A stretch of 64,000 nt of DNA from DASQPR01 sp035263025 (GCA_035263025.1 DATFRR010000010.1:10775-74774); one strand, 5' to 3'. Shown: positions 7,603-17,414, numbered from the stretch's first letter. Notes: generated from the letters alone by a model not told the origin. Numbers and translations are program-made.

Positions 7603-8688
7603 TCAGTCGCTCATCCGGACGATGTCTTTGACGCCGTGTGGCTCGCGGAGCGTGCCTGGCGCGGCGTCGAGCGACACGCGATTGGTGATGATCGCCCGGA
7701 CGCTGTCCGGCACCAGGTACATCGCCTGCTCGAGCTTGCGAACCGCGAGTTCGAATCCTGACCGGCCGGCGTTGACAGTGCCGATGATGGCTTGGTTGTT
7801 GAGGACGATGTCCTTCATGATCCGGTCGAGCGGCAGCGCGGTCGGTGCCGCGGGTGCCGGGATGCCGGTCAGGATGAGCAGGCCGTTCGGGCTGAGCGCC
7901 TGGGCAGAGCCGAACGCGACACTGGCCACGCCGACGGCTTCGTAGATGACGTCGATGGGTCCGACCGTGCCGGAGATCTTGTCGAGAGGCGTGTCCTCCG
8001 CGGAGAGGTAGGTCGCGCCGATCCGGCGAATGTTGTCGGCACGAACACTGTCGGCGGGTTCGCGGGAGTAGACGATCGTCTCGAAGCCGGTGACGACCAT
8101 GGCAATGGCGCCGAGCACGCCCACCGGTCCGGCGCCGAGCACGAGGACGCGGCCGCGCTCCGGTTGCCACGGCAGGCGCTGCTGCACGGCGTACGCCTGT
8201 TCGGCGGCCTTCGCCGCGATCGACAAGGGCTCGATCAGCGCGGCGACGTCGGCTAGTTGTGCCGGGACCGAAATGATGTGCTGTTCGTCCTCGAGGACGA
8301 CTTCGGTGAGGTAGCCGTGCGCGTGTTTGATGCCGCGCTCGGTGAAGTCGCCGGTGGTACAGAAGTCTTGCCGACCCGTGGTGCACGCGCGGCAGCCGGG
8401 ATCGGGACACGGTCGGCGTACGGTCAGCACCACAAGATCGCCGGCTTGTAGGGTCGTCACCTGCGTACCGGTGTCGATGACGCGGCCGACGACTTCGTGT
8501 CCGAGTATCAGGTGGTCGGAACCGGGTGGCGGCTCGCCGTACTCGAAGGCGGCGATGTCCCGATCGGTGCCGCAGATGCCGACCTCGTGGACGGCGATGC
8601 GGACCTGATGGCCGGTCGGCTTCGCGGGCTCGGCGACGTCGATGATTCGAATTTCGGCGCGATCGGGGTAGGCGGCCAGTGCACGCAT
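7603..8688 (-). CDS. Zinc-dependent glucose 1-dehydrogenase-like medium-chain dehydrogenase
   Basis: A 361-residue MDR-family dehydrogenase. Catalytic zinc ligands C39 (EVGICGTDRD) and H64-E65 (LGHEVVG) are present, as is a four-cysteine structural-zinc lobe (PCPDPGCRACTTGRQDFC). The coenzyme fold is at VLVLGAGPVGVLGAIA. The C-terminal motif GTVNAGRSGFELAVRKLEQ is characteristic of the archaeal-type glucose dehydrogenase family, which oxidises glucose or other aldoses with NAD(P)+. It is divergent from an alcohol dehydrogenase gene and convergent with the ThiS-like gene. Sugar specificity is inferred from family only. Confidence 0.87.
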   Translation of the reverse strand: MRALAAYPDRAEIRIIDVAEPAKPTGHQVRIAVHEVGICGTDRDIAAFEYGEPPPGSDHLILGHEVVGRVIDTGTQVTTLQAGDLVVLTVRRPCPDPGCRACTTGRQDFCTTGDFTERGIKHAHGYLTEVVLEDEQHIISVPAQLADVAALIEPLSIAAKAAEQAYAVQQRLPWQPERGRVLVLGAGPVGVLGAIAMVVTGFETIVYSREPADSVRADNIRRIGATYLSAEDTPLDKISGTVGPIDVIYEAVGVASVAFGSAQALSPNGLLILTGIPAPAAPTALPLDRIMKDIVLNNQAIIGTVNAGRSGFELAVRKLEQAMYLVPDSVRAIITNRVSLDAAPGTLREPHGVKDIVRMSD

Positions 8689-8727
8689 GAGGGCGGCCTT
8701 TCATGCCATGTGATTGTCGGGCTGCAT

Positions 8728-8749
8728 TCGCACACGTCGGTTCGTGCGA
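8728..8749. promoter_or_regulatory. Possible operator between divergent dehydrogenase genes
   Basis: An inverted repeat TCGCAC (8728-8733) / GTGCGA (8744-8749) with a 10-bp spacer, about 40 bp upstream of the glucose-dehydrogenase-like start and 230 bp upstream of the alcohol dehydrogenase start. Half-sites are short, so it could be chance. Confidence 0.3.
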
Positions 8750-8979
8750 TTTGCCGCAGCCGTGGAAAACGTACCGCCTCGGCGCGCCGTACAAGCTTTG
8801 TTCTCGCAGGTCCGGCTGCTGCGGGACGTCGATCCGGCGGTACCAATCAAAATCCGGAAGCTGTCGGCGGCGCGCTCCACCGGCACCCGCGGGATTGGCC
8901 GATGGCCCGCGACTACAAGGCGTCGCGCCGTAGCCTGAGCTGGGGAGACGTGCCCGTGTCGTCGGGAGGACGGTGTCTC

Positions 8980-10044
8980 ATGTCTGGAACTGCGATCGCG
9001 CCCAACGAATCTGCCGCAACGACGACCGCGGCCTATCGTGCCGCGGTGGTGCACGACTTCGGTGCACAGCTTCGGCTCGAACGGCTGCCGATGCGCCCGC
9101 TCGAGCCCGGACAGGTTCGGGTCAAGGTCGAGGCGTGCGGGCTGTGTCACACGGATATCCACGCGGCACACGGCGACTGGCCGGTAAAGCCGGCGCCGCC
9201 GTTCGTCCCGGGACACGAGGGTGTCGGGATTGTCACCGAGCTAGGTCCGGGAGTCAGTGAGATCTCGGTCGGTGAACGGGTTGCCCTACCCTGGCTCGGT
9301 TACGCCTGTGGCACGTGTGATTACTGCAGTTCCGGTTGGGAGACGCTGTGCCTGAACCAGAAGAACACCGGCTATAGCGTTGATGGTGGATTCGGCGAAT
9401 ACGTCATGGGATACGCGAAATACGTGGTCAGGGTGCCGGACGGGATCGATCCGCTCGACGCGGCGCCGTTGACGTGTGCGGGAGTCACGACGTACAAGGC
9501 GGTCAAGCTCGGTGGCACGCACGCCGGTGATCTCGTCGCGGTGTTCGGTGTCGGCGGTCTCGGACATCTCGCCATCCAGTACGCGAACATCGAGGGCGGC
9601 CGCGTCATCGCAGTCGATATCACCGACGAGAAACTGCAGCTGGCTCGCGATCTTGGAGCGGAGTTCGCGGTCAACGCCGCCCGTGACGATCCGGTCAAGG
9701 CGATCCAGGAACTCGGTGGCGCACACCAGGCGATCGCGACCGCGGTGTCACCGCGGGGATTCGAGCAGGCCTACCAGTCGCTGCGTCGCGGCGGCACGCT
9801 CGTCCTTGTCGGGCTCCCGGCCGAAAACGAGATCGACCTGCCGATCTTCGAAACGGTCATCAACGGCACGAACATCGTTGGCTCGATCGTCGGCACCCGT
9901 GCCGACCTGCGTCGGGTCTTCGACCTGCATGCCGCGGGCCGGACGCGCGTCATCCGCGAGACGCGGCCGCTCGATGAAGTCAACACCGCCATCGCGGACA
10001 TCGAGGCCGGCAGGGTCGCCGCACGAATCGTGTTCGAGCTGTAA
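8980..10044 (+). CDS. Zinc alcohol dehydrogenase, AdhP-like
   Basis: A 354-residue NAD-dependent alcohol dehydrogenase. Catalytic zinc ligands are C56 (CGLCHTDIHAAHGDW) and H79-E80 (VPGHEGVG), with the third expected in PLTCAGVTTYKA. Structural-zinc cysteines lie in ACGTCDYCSSGWETLC. The dinucleotide motif is VFGVGGLGHLAIQYA. ATG 8980 is preceded by GGGAGGA at 8964-8970. The frame is open for about 480 nt upstream, but that part has no recognisable protein. The roughly 18-residue N-terminal extension before the MDR core is slightly long. A GH15 gene starts 5 nt after its stop and is likely co-transcribed. Confidence 0.92.
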   Translation: MSGTAIAPNESAATTTAAYRAAVVHDFGAQLRLERLPMRPLEPGQVRVKVEACGLCHTDIHAAHGDWPVKPAPPFVPGHEGVGIVTELGPGVSEISVGERVALPWLGYACGTCDYCSSGWETLCLNQKNTGYSVDGGFGEYVMGYAKYVVRVPDGIDPLDAAPLTCAGVTTYKAVKLGGTHAGDLVAVFGVGGLGHLAIQYANIEGGRVIAVDITDEKLQLARDLGAEFAVNAARDDPVKAIQELGGAHQAIATAVSPRGFEQAYQSLRRGGTLVLVGLPAENEIDLPIFETVINGTNIVGSIVGTRADLRRVFDLHAAGRTRVIRETRPLDEVNTAIADIEAGRVAARIVFEL

Positions 10045-10048
10045 CGCG

Positions 10049-11866
10049 ATGTTCGACCCAGACCCGCCCTTCCGACCGATCCGCACCCGAGACGGATATC
10101 TGCCGCTGGAAGATCTCGGCCTGATCGGGGACGGCGAGACCGCCGCGCTGGTCGGCTTGGACGGCAGCATCCCATGGATGTGCCTGCCGCGGTTCGACTC
10201 TGAGCCGGTGTTCTGCGGCTTGCTCGACCACGCCATCGGCGGGCACTTCACGATCGCCCCGACCGATCCGGTGACCGCGCGACAGCGGTACGAGCCCGAC
10301 ACCGCAGTGCTGATAACCGAAATACAGAGCGCAACCGGACTCGTACGACTGACCGACGCGTTTGCCCTGCGTCCCGGGGCGGATCTCACCGATGACTCGT
10401 CGGCCGACCGTGCGGAACTCATTCGGTCGGCGACCGTCCTCGATGGACACGTCGAGCTCGTCGTCGATGTGCAACCGCGCGGTGGCGCCTCCATTCGCGC
10501 CGCCGCGGGGGGAATGCAGATTCTCGTGTCGCGGCGCCCTGAGCTCACCGTCCACCTGCGGTCGAGCCGGCCTCTTGACGGTCTGCGCACCGTGCACACG
10601 CTCGGTGCCGGGGACCGGCTTGACGTGGTCCTGTCATGGTCGAGCCCACACCGCCATCACCGGTTCAACACCGACGAGATGCTGGGCGCGACGGCAGACG
10701 CATGGCGGCGGTGGATGACCGGATTCGAGTACGACGGCCTCGAGCAGCCGCTCGTACGCCGTGCCGCCATCACGCTCAAGCTCTGTGACCACTGGCAGCA
10801 CGGTTCGCTCGTCGCCGCACCGTCCTCGTCCCTGCCGGCACCCATCGGCGGCGTACGCAACTGGGACTACCGCTACAGCTGGGTACGTGACGCCGCCTAC
10901 TCGGTCTACGCGCTGCGACGCATCGGATTCCGCGGTGAGGCCAACGCATATCTCGGTTGGGTTCTCGACGCCTTCGAGCATGGGCCGCCGCCACGCATCA
11001 TGTATGCCGTCGATGGTGCGCAGGTGCCCGACGAATGGCAGGACAGCGAACTCGAGGGGTACCGCCGGTCGGCGCCGGCTCGCTGGGGCAACGGTGCGGC
11101 CGACCAGCGCCAGCACGACCTATATGGCGAGGTCGTCGACTGCGCGTACCAGTGGGTCGGCGGCGGCGGAACCATCGAAGGGCACCTCTGGCGGGGACTT
11201 GCCGCGCTGGCGGACAGCGCCGCGCATGCTTGGCACGACCCGGACCAGGGCATCTGGGAAGTGCGCAGCGACGGTCGTGCGTTCACGTATTCGGCTGGCA
11301 TGTGCCACGTCGCGCTCGACCGCGCGGTCCGCATCGCCGAGCGCCTCGCCCTGCCTGGCGATACGGCCGCATGGCGTGCCGCAGCCGAACGCATTCGTCA
11401 CGCGGTTGTGGAGGAGGCGTGGAACGAGGACGCCCACACCATCAGCGAACACCTCGACGGTGACGGCCTCCTCGATGCGAGTCTGCTCGCCCTGCCGCTG
11501 CGGCGCGTCATCCCGGCCGACCACCCGCGGATGGTGGCCACCGCGAACGCAGTTGCCGACCGGTTGTCTGCCGGTGATGGACTGCTCTATCGGTACCTCC
11601 ACAAGGAGTCCCCGGACGGCATCGTCGGCGACGAGGGCGCGTTCTTGCTGTGCAGCTTCTGGCTCGTCGAGAATCTGGCCCGGCAACAGCGCCTCGATGC
11701 GGCGGCCGAACTTTACGAATCACTGTGCGCTCGCTCGAGCTCTCTCGGCCTCTTCCCGGAACAGATCGATCCGGCGACCGGCGAGTTCATCGGCAACTTC
11801 CCGCAGGCGTTCAGCCATATAGGTGTGATCTCCAGCGGAGTGAACCTGACATCCCTCACGCGCTAG
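10049..11866 (+). CDS. Glycoside hydrolase family 15 protein (glucoamylase/trehalase-like)
   Basis: A 605-residue cytoplasmic enzyme with no signal peptide. The N-terminal beta-sandwich (about 1-200) begins PLEDLGLIGDGETAALVGLD, the TREH_N-like opening of bacterial GH15 trehalases and glucoamylases. The (alpha/alpha)6 barrel follows with RNWDYRYSWVRDAAY, GIWEVRSDGRAFTYSAGMCH (general acid Glu in WEVR) and LFPEQIDPATGEFIGNFPQ (general base Glu). Mycobacterial homologues of this architecture are trehalases, so trehalose or alpha-glucan oligomers are the likely substrates. The ATG is 5 nt after the alcohol dehydrogenase stop with no separate ribosome site, implying coupling. Confidence 0.9.
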   Translation: MFDPDPPFRPIRTRDGYLPLEDLGLIGDGETAALVGLDGSIPWMCLPRFDSEPVFCGLLDHAIGGHFTIAPTDPVTARQRYEPDTAVLITEIQSATGLVRLTDAFALRPGADLTDDSSADRAELIRSATVLDGHVELVVDVQPRGGASIRAAAGGMQILVSRRPELTVHLRSSRPLDGLRTVHTLGAGDRLDVVLSWSSPHRHHRFNTDEMLGATADAWRRWMTGFEYDGLEQPLVRRAAITLKLCDHWQHGSLVAAPSSSLPAPIGGVRNWDYRYSWVRDAAYSVYALRRIGFRGEANAYLGWVLDAFEHGPPPRIMYAVDGAQVPDEWQDSELEGYRRSAPARWGNGAADQRQHDLYGEVVDCAYQWVGGGGTIEGHLWRGLAALADSAAHAWHDPDQGIWEVRSDGRAFTYSAGMCHVALDRAVRIAERLALPGDTAAWRAAAERIRHAVVEEAWNEDAHTISEHLDGDGLLDASLLALPLRRVIPADHPRMVATANAVADRLSAGDGLLYRYLHKESPDGIVGDEGAFLLCSFWLVENLARQQRLDAAAELYESLCARSSSLGLFPEQIDPATGEFIGNFPQAFSHIGVISSGVNLTSLTR

Positions 11867-11949
11867 CGACCCTTGGTGGCCCGGGCAGAAATCGGTGGTC
11901 GCGGTCCGGGTCAGCGCGCGAACATGGTCGCCATGGCGGGGGACTGGGA

Positions 11950-13053
11950 ATGAGGTTGCCGCTGCAGGGCGGCCTGCCGCCGGCGGCCGCCATGGCGGGC
12001 ACGGTGGTGGAGATCGCCTGCGACGAGTCCGGGTTCTCCGGCAGCAACCTGCTCGATCCGGCGACGCCAGTCATTACGCACGCGAGCGTCGATCTGTCCA
12101 TCGACGAGGCACGTGCGTTGATCACGACACTGCGGTCTGGGTTCCGCTGCTCGCCGAACGAGTTCAAGTCCGGGCAGTTCCTCCGCAGTGCAACGGCAGC
12201 TGAAGCATTGGAGTGGTTCCTCAGTGCGCTCGGCGGCCGGGCGCACGTGCACCTCGTCGACAAGGAGTATTTCCTGGTCACCAGGATTGTCGACCTGTTG
12301 CTGGCTGAGCCGTCCTACGCAGCGGGTACGCGGCTGACCCTCGATCGCCGTCCGGCCGCTCTCGCCCTCTACCGGGCCGGGCGGACGGCCGGTTGCGACT
12401 GGGCCATGTTCCTCGCGACCTTCGTCGAGATGGTACGGCTCAAACGGCGGCATCAACCGGATCAGCAGGTCTTCGAGCGGTTCTTCGAGGAACGGGAAGC
12501 ACTGGTGCGAGGCGGGCTCGGCACGCCTGCCGAGGAAGTCCTTGGCGCGCTTAGCCGTGCCCGGGTGTGGGCCGTCCTGACCCGGCTGAGTGACAACGAC
12601 CGGTCGATCCCGCCACCACTGGAGCCGATGCTGCCGGCGCTGGCCGAGACCGTCCTCTTCTGGAGCGGCGGACACCGGCAAGTCTTGGTGATCCACGACG
12701 AGCAGAGTGCCCTGACGGCGGGCCGGTTGCGCCGTCTCCAGCAGGTGTTGGCCGACGGACCCGGGTCGTTGCTGGCGGTCGCCGACGAGTCGCCAGCGGG
12801 TGCCGACGAGGATGCGACGTTGCCGACCGGTGCCGACCTGGCCCTGGTGTCGACGGCGGGCGCCAACCAGGCGGCGTTGGCCGCCAGTTTGTCGCCGCTT
12901 GCTGGGTTGGTAACCGTCGACTCCCGGGACGATCCGCGGGTCCAGGTCGCCGACCTCCTCGCCGGGATGGCGCGGCGATTGCCCGGAACGGTCGACGACG
13001 GCCCACTCCAACCGTTCGTGTCCCCGACCTCGCTGCGCGACCGCCAGCCATGA
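11950..13053 (+). CDS. DUF3800-like protein
   Basis: A 367-residue protein of uncertain function. Its N-terminal EIACDESGFSG and C-terminal VDSRDDPRVQVADLLAGMAR match the pattern of DUF3800 proteins, which have an RNase H-like fold and conserved acidic residues at just these places (DES near the start, D..VQ.AD near the end). The middle contains a possible second acidic strand, VLVIHDEQSAL. ATG 11950 follows a purine-rich stretch; ATG 11992 is an alternative that starts directly before the conserved strand. Some DUF3800 proteins are phage- or defence-associated, but no such neighbours are seen here. Confidence 0.68.
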   Translation: MRLPLQGGLPPAAAMAGTVVEIACDESGFSGSNLLDPATPVITHASVDLSIDEARALITTLRSGFRCSPNEFKSGQFLRSATAAEALEWFLSALGGRAHVHLVDKEYFLVTRIVDLLLAEPSYAAGTRLTLDRRPAALALYRAGRTAGCDWAMFLATFVEMVRLKRRHQPDQQVFERFFEEREALVRGGLGTPAEEVLGALSRARVWAVLTRLSDNDRSIPPPLEPMLPALAETVLFWSGGHRQVLVIHDEQSALTAGRLRRLQQVLADGPGSLLAVADESPAGADEDATLPTGADLALVSTAGANQAALAASLSPLAGLVTVDSRDDPRVQVADLLAGMARRLPGTVDDGPLQPFVSPTSLRDRQP

Positions 13054-13222
13054 AGTCGCCGCTGTGCCGCGGACCGCGCGCAGGCGGCTGCCGTCGCCGA
13101 CCGCACGCCTAACGGTGCAGTACGGTACGCGGTGTCCGGCCGTTCGCTTGGCTTGTTTCGGCTCGGTCGCACGGGTATGGACCGATGGCGCCACATGTAA
13201 TGCGCAGCGCGGAGGAGGACAC

Positions 13223-14617
13223 ATGGTGGACGTAGGTCATCCGACGGTTGCTCTCGTGGCCAAGGACCAAGACGTCGTGCTCGACCGGCTGTTGGATTAC
13301 CTCCGGCAACCGAGCGAGAGCGCGACGGGGCACGGGTTCCCGGACGCAACCGATCGGGCGGTGACCGAGATGCGTCTCGCCGGTCTGACGCCAGAGGTGT
13401 TGTCCACTGATGGTCGTCCCGCCGTCGTCGGACGGCGGCCGGGTCCGCCCGGCACGCCGACGGTGCTGATCTACGGCCACTACGACGTGCAGCCACCAGG
13501 GCCACGCGAGCTTTGGCGCACCGACCCGTATTCGCCGACGATCGCCGGCGGGCGGATCTGGTGCCGCGGCGCCGCCGACAACAAGGGCCAGCACTTCGCG
13601 CACCTGCAGGCGCTTCGTCTGTTGGTCGAGCGCGACGCGACGTACCCATGCTCGGTCATCATGTTGCTCGACGGCGAGGAGGAGGTCGGCAGTCCCCACC
13701 TGGCCGACCTCGTGCGAGGGCATCGCGACCGGCTCGCGTGCGATGTGGTGATCTGGAGCGACGGACCGGTCCACGACTCCGGCCAGTGGTGCATCCTGCA
13801 CGGCGTACGCGGCGTTCTGGGCGTACGCATCGACGCCCACGGCGCGAATCGTGCGCTGCACTCGGGTCACTTCGGCAACGTCGCACCGAATCCCGCGGTC
13901 ACCCTCGTCAACGCGTTGGCATCGCTGCGAAGCGACGACGGATCTGTGTCGATCGACGGATTCTATGACGGCGTGGAGCCGATCCCCGACGAGGCGGCGG
14001 CCGCGTTCGAACGGCTGCCGACTGATCTTGATGCGGTGCTGGCCGACATCGGGTTGGAGGCGATGGATCCCAGCTATCGCAACCTCAGCTACTTCGAGCG
14101 CCTGGCGAGCATCCCGACGCTGACCATCAACGGAATCACCACCGGCGATCTGAACCGCACGATCATTCCGCACACGGCCAGTGCGCGGCTGGACGTACGA
14201 CTCGTGGCCGGTCAAAGCCCCGAGCGCGTGTTCGCGGCGATCGAGTCGCATCTCGGCCGCCACGCTCCGTCGGTGACGGTGACACGTGAGATGGCCGTGC
14301 CTCCGTCACGTACGCCGCTGACCAACCCGTACACGCCCGTCATCTCCGCGGCGATTCAGGACGTCACTGGCGAGGCGCCGCTGCTGGTACCCAGCTACGG
14401 CGGCACGCTGCCGGACTACGTCTGGACCCAGCTGCTTGGCGTCGCGAGCCTCGGGATTCCGATCGGCAATCCCGACGAGGCCAACCACGCCCCGAACGAG
14501 AACCTCGAGATCCGGCGCTACCTGACTGGCATCGCCATGTCGATGACCATACTGCGCGCCATCGGCACCGGCGTGGCTGACCCATCGGACCACTCAAGTG
14601 GGGTGCACGACCGGTAA
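13223..14617 (+). CDS. M20-family dipeptidase/metallopeptidase
   Basis: A 464-residue cytosolic di-zinc peptidase. Metal and catalytic residues are intact: H86 and D88 in YGHYDVQPPG, bridging D119 in RGAADNKGQ, the E152-E154 run in DGEEEVGS (general base and ligand), D180 in IWSDGP, and the C-terminal histidine in NHAPNENL. The lid/dimerisation domain lies in the middle (about 200-310, including HSGHFGNVAPNP). It resembles the CNDP/PepV-like dipeptidase branch. GGAGGAGG at 13211-13218 fixes the ATG. Expressed alone, probably a housekeeping dipeptidase. Confidence 0.92.
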   Translation: MVDVGHPTVALVAKDQDVVLDRLLDYLRQPSESATGHGFPDATDRAVTEMRLAGLTPEVLSTDGRPAVVGRRPGPPGTPTVLIYGHYDVQPPGPRELWRTDPYSPTIAGGRIWCRGAADNKGQHFAHLQALRLLVERDATYPCSVIMLLDGEEEVGSPHLADLVRGHRDRLACDVVIWSDGPVHDSGQWCILHGVRGVLGVRIDAHGANRALHSGHFGNVAPNPAVTLVNALASLRSDDGSVSIDGFYDGVEPIPDEAAAAFERLPTDLDAVLADIGLEAMDPSYRNLSYFERLASIPTLTINGITTGDLNRTIIPHTASARLDVRLVAGQSPERVFAAIESHLGRHAPSVTVTREMAVPPSRTPLTNPYTPVISAAIQDVTGEAPLLVPSYGGTLPDYVWTQLLGVASLGIPIGNPDEANHAPNENLEIRRYLTGIAMSMTILRAIGTGVADPSDHSSGVHDR

Positions 14618-14933
14618 TCATCGCCGTGAGCAGCGCACATCTGCCGCCTCTACGCTCTACATTGGACAGTGCAACCAGATTGTACGGGTTGCGGAAACGG
14701 GCCATCAGACATCGAAGTACTTGACACTATGAGTATTGCGAACTAAAGCTGAATACGGCCGAGTTGACTGAGTTGTCCCCCGGAAGTTCAACCGGAGAGA
14801 GACGAGAGGCGCCCGAGTAGAGCTCTTGCGCGGCCGTGATGGCCCGGCGCGAGACGTGGACCGGCGCGTGTTGGCACGAGCGCGGTCCAGCCGCCCTGCC
14901 TTTCTCGTCTGCACTGACCGAGGAGGTCATGTC
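14618..14933. other. Intergenic region upstream of the GH3 gene, possible promoter
   Basis: About 315 bp without a convincing gene. A perfect TTGACA at 14721-14726 is followed, at a 17-bp spacing, by TAAAGC (14744-14749), a weak -10 match. If used it would give a leader of about 180 nt before the GTG at 14934. AGGAGG at 14921-14926 is the ribosome site of the GH3 gene. Confidence 0.4.
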
Positions 14934-17414
14934 GTGTTCGGAGCAGTCCATGTCAGACGTTTCATCGGTCGCAGCGCGGTGATCGCCGCCGTCGTTGCGA
15001 CGGTTGGGATCGGCGTGCCCGGCAGCGTTGCGGCCGGCAGCAACGTTGCTGCCGGCAGTGCCGCTGCGGTGAGTCCACTCGTGGCACCGTGGCTACAGCC
15101 CGGTAAGCCGGTGTCCGCACGGGTCGCCGCCCTCATGAAGGCGATGACGCTGGAGGAGAAGGTCGGCCAGATGGACCAGCAGCTGGTGACGACGCTGACC
15201 GACACCGACGGAACGCGCTGCGGCGACAACGGATTCAACATGCCGAACGCCGTCTGCATGCAGAAGGTCCTGATCGACCAGCATGTCGGTTCGGTGCTCG
15301 CCGGCGGCACGAACAACCCGATCGATACCACCGGCCAAGGCGGACCCGGCAACACGGGGCTGGACTGGGCTAACGAGTACAACTCGATCCAACAGTTCGC
15401 CATCGCGAATTCGCGGTTGCACATTCCGCTGGTCTTTGGCGTCGACGCCGTACACGGATTTGGCCACCCGTGGCAGGCGCCGCTGTTCCCGCAGTCGATC
15501 GGGATGGGCGCAACGTGGGATCCCACGCTTGCCCAGGCGGGCGGCACCATGACCGCGGATGCGCTGCGGGCGACCGGGTGGAACTGGGACTTCGCACCCG
15601 TACAGGATCTGGCGCGGGACAACCGATGGGGTCGTACGTATGAGACGTGGGCCGAGGAGCCGGCGCTTTCGGCCGCGATGGGAGCGGCTAACGTCACCGG
15701 GCTGCAGGCCAGCACGAGCGGTGGTGGCCTCCAGGTCGCGGCAACCGTCAAGCACTTCGCCGGATATTCGCAATCGGTCAACGGCCACGATCGCAACGAA
15801 GCACTGCTGCCGCTGAACTACCTCCAGAGCATGATCCTGCCGTCCTACGACGGTGCGATCAACGCGGGCGCCCAAGCCGTGATGGTGGACTCCGGGTCGA
15901 TCAACGGAGTTCCGGCCACCGCGTCGCACTACTTGCTGACCGACATTCTGCGCAAGCAGATGGGGTTCCAGGGCGTCGTGGTCAGCGACTACCAGGACGT
16001 ACCAGCGCTGCAGACCGCGTACCACATCACTGGCGACCTGGCCGGCGCGATCGCCGACGCGGTTAACGCCGGCGTCGACATGAGCATGGAGGTGTTCGGC
16101 CCCGACCAATGGCAGAGCGCGATTCTGCAGGATGTCGGGACCGGCAAGATTTCCCGTGCACGCATCGACGAGGCGGTCCGTCGGATCCTGACGATGAAGT
16201 TCGAGCTCGGTCTCTTCGACCAGCCGTGCGTGAGCGATCCGAGCAAGCCGTGTGTGGATGCGAGCGCGGCCGACGCGGCGGTGACCGCTGGTCGCGATCA
16301 GACACTCAAGGCGGCACAGGAGTCGATCACCTTGCTGCGGAACGATGGCGGAGTGCTGCCGTTGCCGTCGACGAGCAAAGTCGTGGTCACCGGCCCGAGC
16401 GCGGACTCGATGACCAACCAACTCGGTGGCTGGAGTGTCAGTTGGCAAGGCGTCTTCGGCGCCGGACACGTGTGCTGCATGGGGCCGGCCGATCAGATCC
16501 CGCCGGGCACCACAGTGCTGCACGGCGTCCAAGCCGACGATCCAGCCGCCGTGTACGCGCCTGATCAGGCAACCGCGCTTGCCGACGCGGACTCCGCTGA
16601 CGCGTACGTCGTTGCGGTGGGCGAGAAGGCGTACGCCGAAGGCCTGGGTGACAATCCCGCACCCGCACTGCCTGCCGACCAGCAGGCGCTGATATCGGCG
16701 CTCAAGGCCACCGGCAAGCCAGTAATTGTGGTTGTTATCGCGGGTCGGCCGATCGGCCTCGGTCCAGCAAAGACCGCGAAGGCCATCGTGATGGCATATC
16801 AAGGCAGCACGGAAGCCGGACAAGCGGTCGCCGATGTGTTGTTCGGCAAGACTGATCCGAGCGGCAAGCTGTCGGTGAGTTGGCCGTCCGACGCCGCGAC
16901 GGTCGGTGGCGACTTCGACGGATCGGCGCCGTCGCCACTCGGCGATCAGCCCAAGGTCTTCGATCAATTGCCGGGTACGGGTTCGGGACAGGGACACGCC
17001 TACAACCCGCTCTACCCGTTCGGCTATGGGCTGTCCTACACCACGTTCCAGGCAGCCAATCTGTCGGTGACACCCCGGATTCCGCGCGGCGGCAACGCTT
17101 CTGTCACGTTCACGGTGACGAACACGGGCTCCCGGTCGGGCACCGACATCGTGCCGATTTACGTCGCACAGCCGGTCAGCGCCGTGGTCGTGCCGCCACA
17201 ACGGCTGGTTGGTTTCACGCGAGTGACGCTCGACCCTGGTGAGTCAAAGGTGGTGCACGTGTCGTTCCCGGCATCTGCGCTGGCGGAAAGCAACGGCGAC
17301 ATCAACGCGGCCGGCCCGCCCACCGTGGAGCCCGGCAACTACATAGTCCAGCTCGATAAGAACGACACGACGCCGTACGACGTCGATCTGTCCGCGTCGT
17401 TCACCATCTCATAA
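14934..17414 (+). CDS. Secreted GH3 beta-glucosidase
   Basis: An 826-residue exported glycosidase. The GTG start at 14934 sits 7 nt after AGGAGG and gives a normal signal peptide (basic RRFIGR, hydrophobic run, AxA-like site near residue 35). The GH3 N domain (about 60-400) includes MTLEEKVGQMDQQ, GFGHPWQAPLFPQSIGMGAT, KHFAGYS and VVVSDYQDV with nucleophile D352. The GH3 C domain follows, with SITLLRNDGGVLPL and a candidate acid/base region VGEKAYAEGLGDN. A fibronectin-III-like domain is C-terminal (PFGYGLSYTTF onwards, TVTNTGSRSGTDIV). It should release glucose from beta-linked oligosaccharides outside the cell. Convergent with a sensor kinase across a perfect hairpin. Confidence 0.93.
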   Translation: MFGAVHVRRFIGRSAVIAAVVATVGIGVPGSVAAGSNVAAGSAAAVSPLVAPWLQPGKPVSARVAALMKAMTLEEKVGQMDQQLVTTLTDTDGTRCGDNGFNMPNAVCMQKVLIDQHVGSVLAGGTNNPIDTTGQGGPGNTGLDWANEYNSIQQFAIANSRLHIPLVFGVDAVHGFGHPWQAPLFPQSIGMGATWDPTLAQAGGTMTADALRATGWNWDFAPVQDLARDNRWGRTYETWAEEPALSAAMGAANVTGLQASTSGGGLQVAATVKHFAGYSQSVNGHDRNEALLPLNYLQSMILPSYDGAINAGAQAVMVDSGSINGVPATASHYLLTDILRKQMGFQGVVVSDYQDVPALQTAYHITGDLAGAIADAVNAGVDMSMEVFGPDQWQSAILQDVGTGKISRARIDEAVRRILTMKFELGLFDQPCVSDPSKPCVDASAADAAVTAGRDQTLKAAQESITLLRNDGGVLPLPSTSKVVVTGPSADSMTNQLGGWSVSWQGVFGAGHVCCMGPADQIPPGTTVLHGVQADDPAAVYAPDQATALADADSADAYVVAVGEKAYAEGLGDNPAPALPADQQALISALKATGKPVIVVVIAGRPIGLGPAKTAKAIVMAYQGSTEAGQAVADVLFGKTDPSGKLSVSWPSDAATVGGDFDGSAPSPLGDQPKVFDQLPGTGSGQGHAYNPLYPFGYGLSYTTFQAANLSVTPRIPRGGNASVTFTVTNTGSRSGTDIVPIYVAQPVSAVVVPPQRLVGFTRVTLDPGESKVVHVSFPASALAESNGDINAAGPPTVEPGNYIVQLDKNDTTPYDVDLSASFTIS
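15033..15056. repeat. 24-bp perfect palindrome inside the GH3 signal-peptide region
   Basis: Bases 15033-15056 form a perfect 24-bp self-complementary sequence centred on AACGTT, flanked by GCAGC/GCTGC and GCCGGC arms. It encodes the Gly-Ser-Asn-Val-Ala-Ala-Gly stretch around the signal-peptidase site. It could be an internal operator, an mRNA hairpin, or a by-product of Ala/Gly codon use. Confidence 0.6.

Noticed and set aside
8497..8979. In-frame N-terminal extension of the alcohol dehydrogenase
   Set aside because: ATG 8980 has a good ribosome site and gives the usual family length; the upstream codons show no conserved protein.
15093..17201. A 700-codon open frame on the minus strand opposite the GH3 gene
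   Set aside because: It is the mirror of a strongly conserved secreted glycosidase; its product is Arg/Val/Asp-rich with no domain, and GC-rich codon bias alone keeps such frames open.
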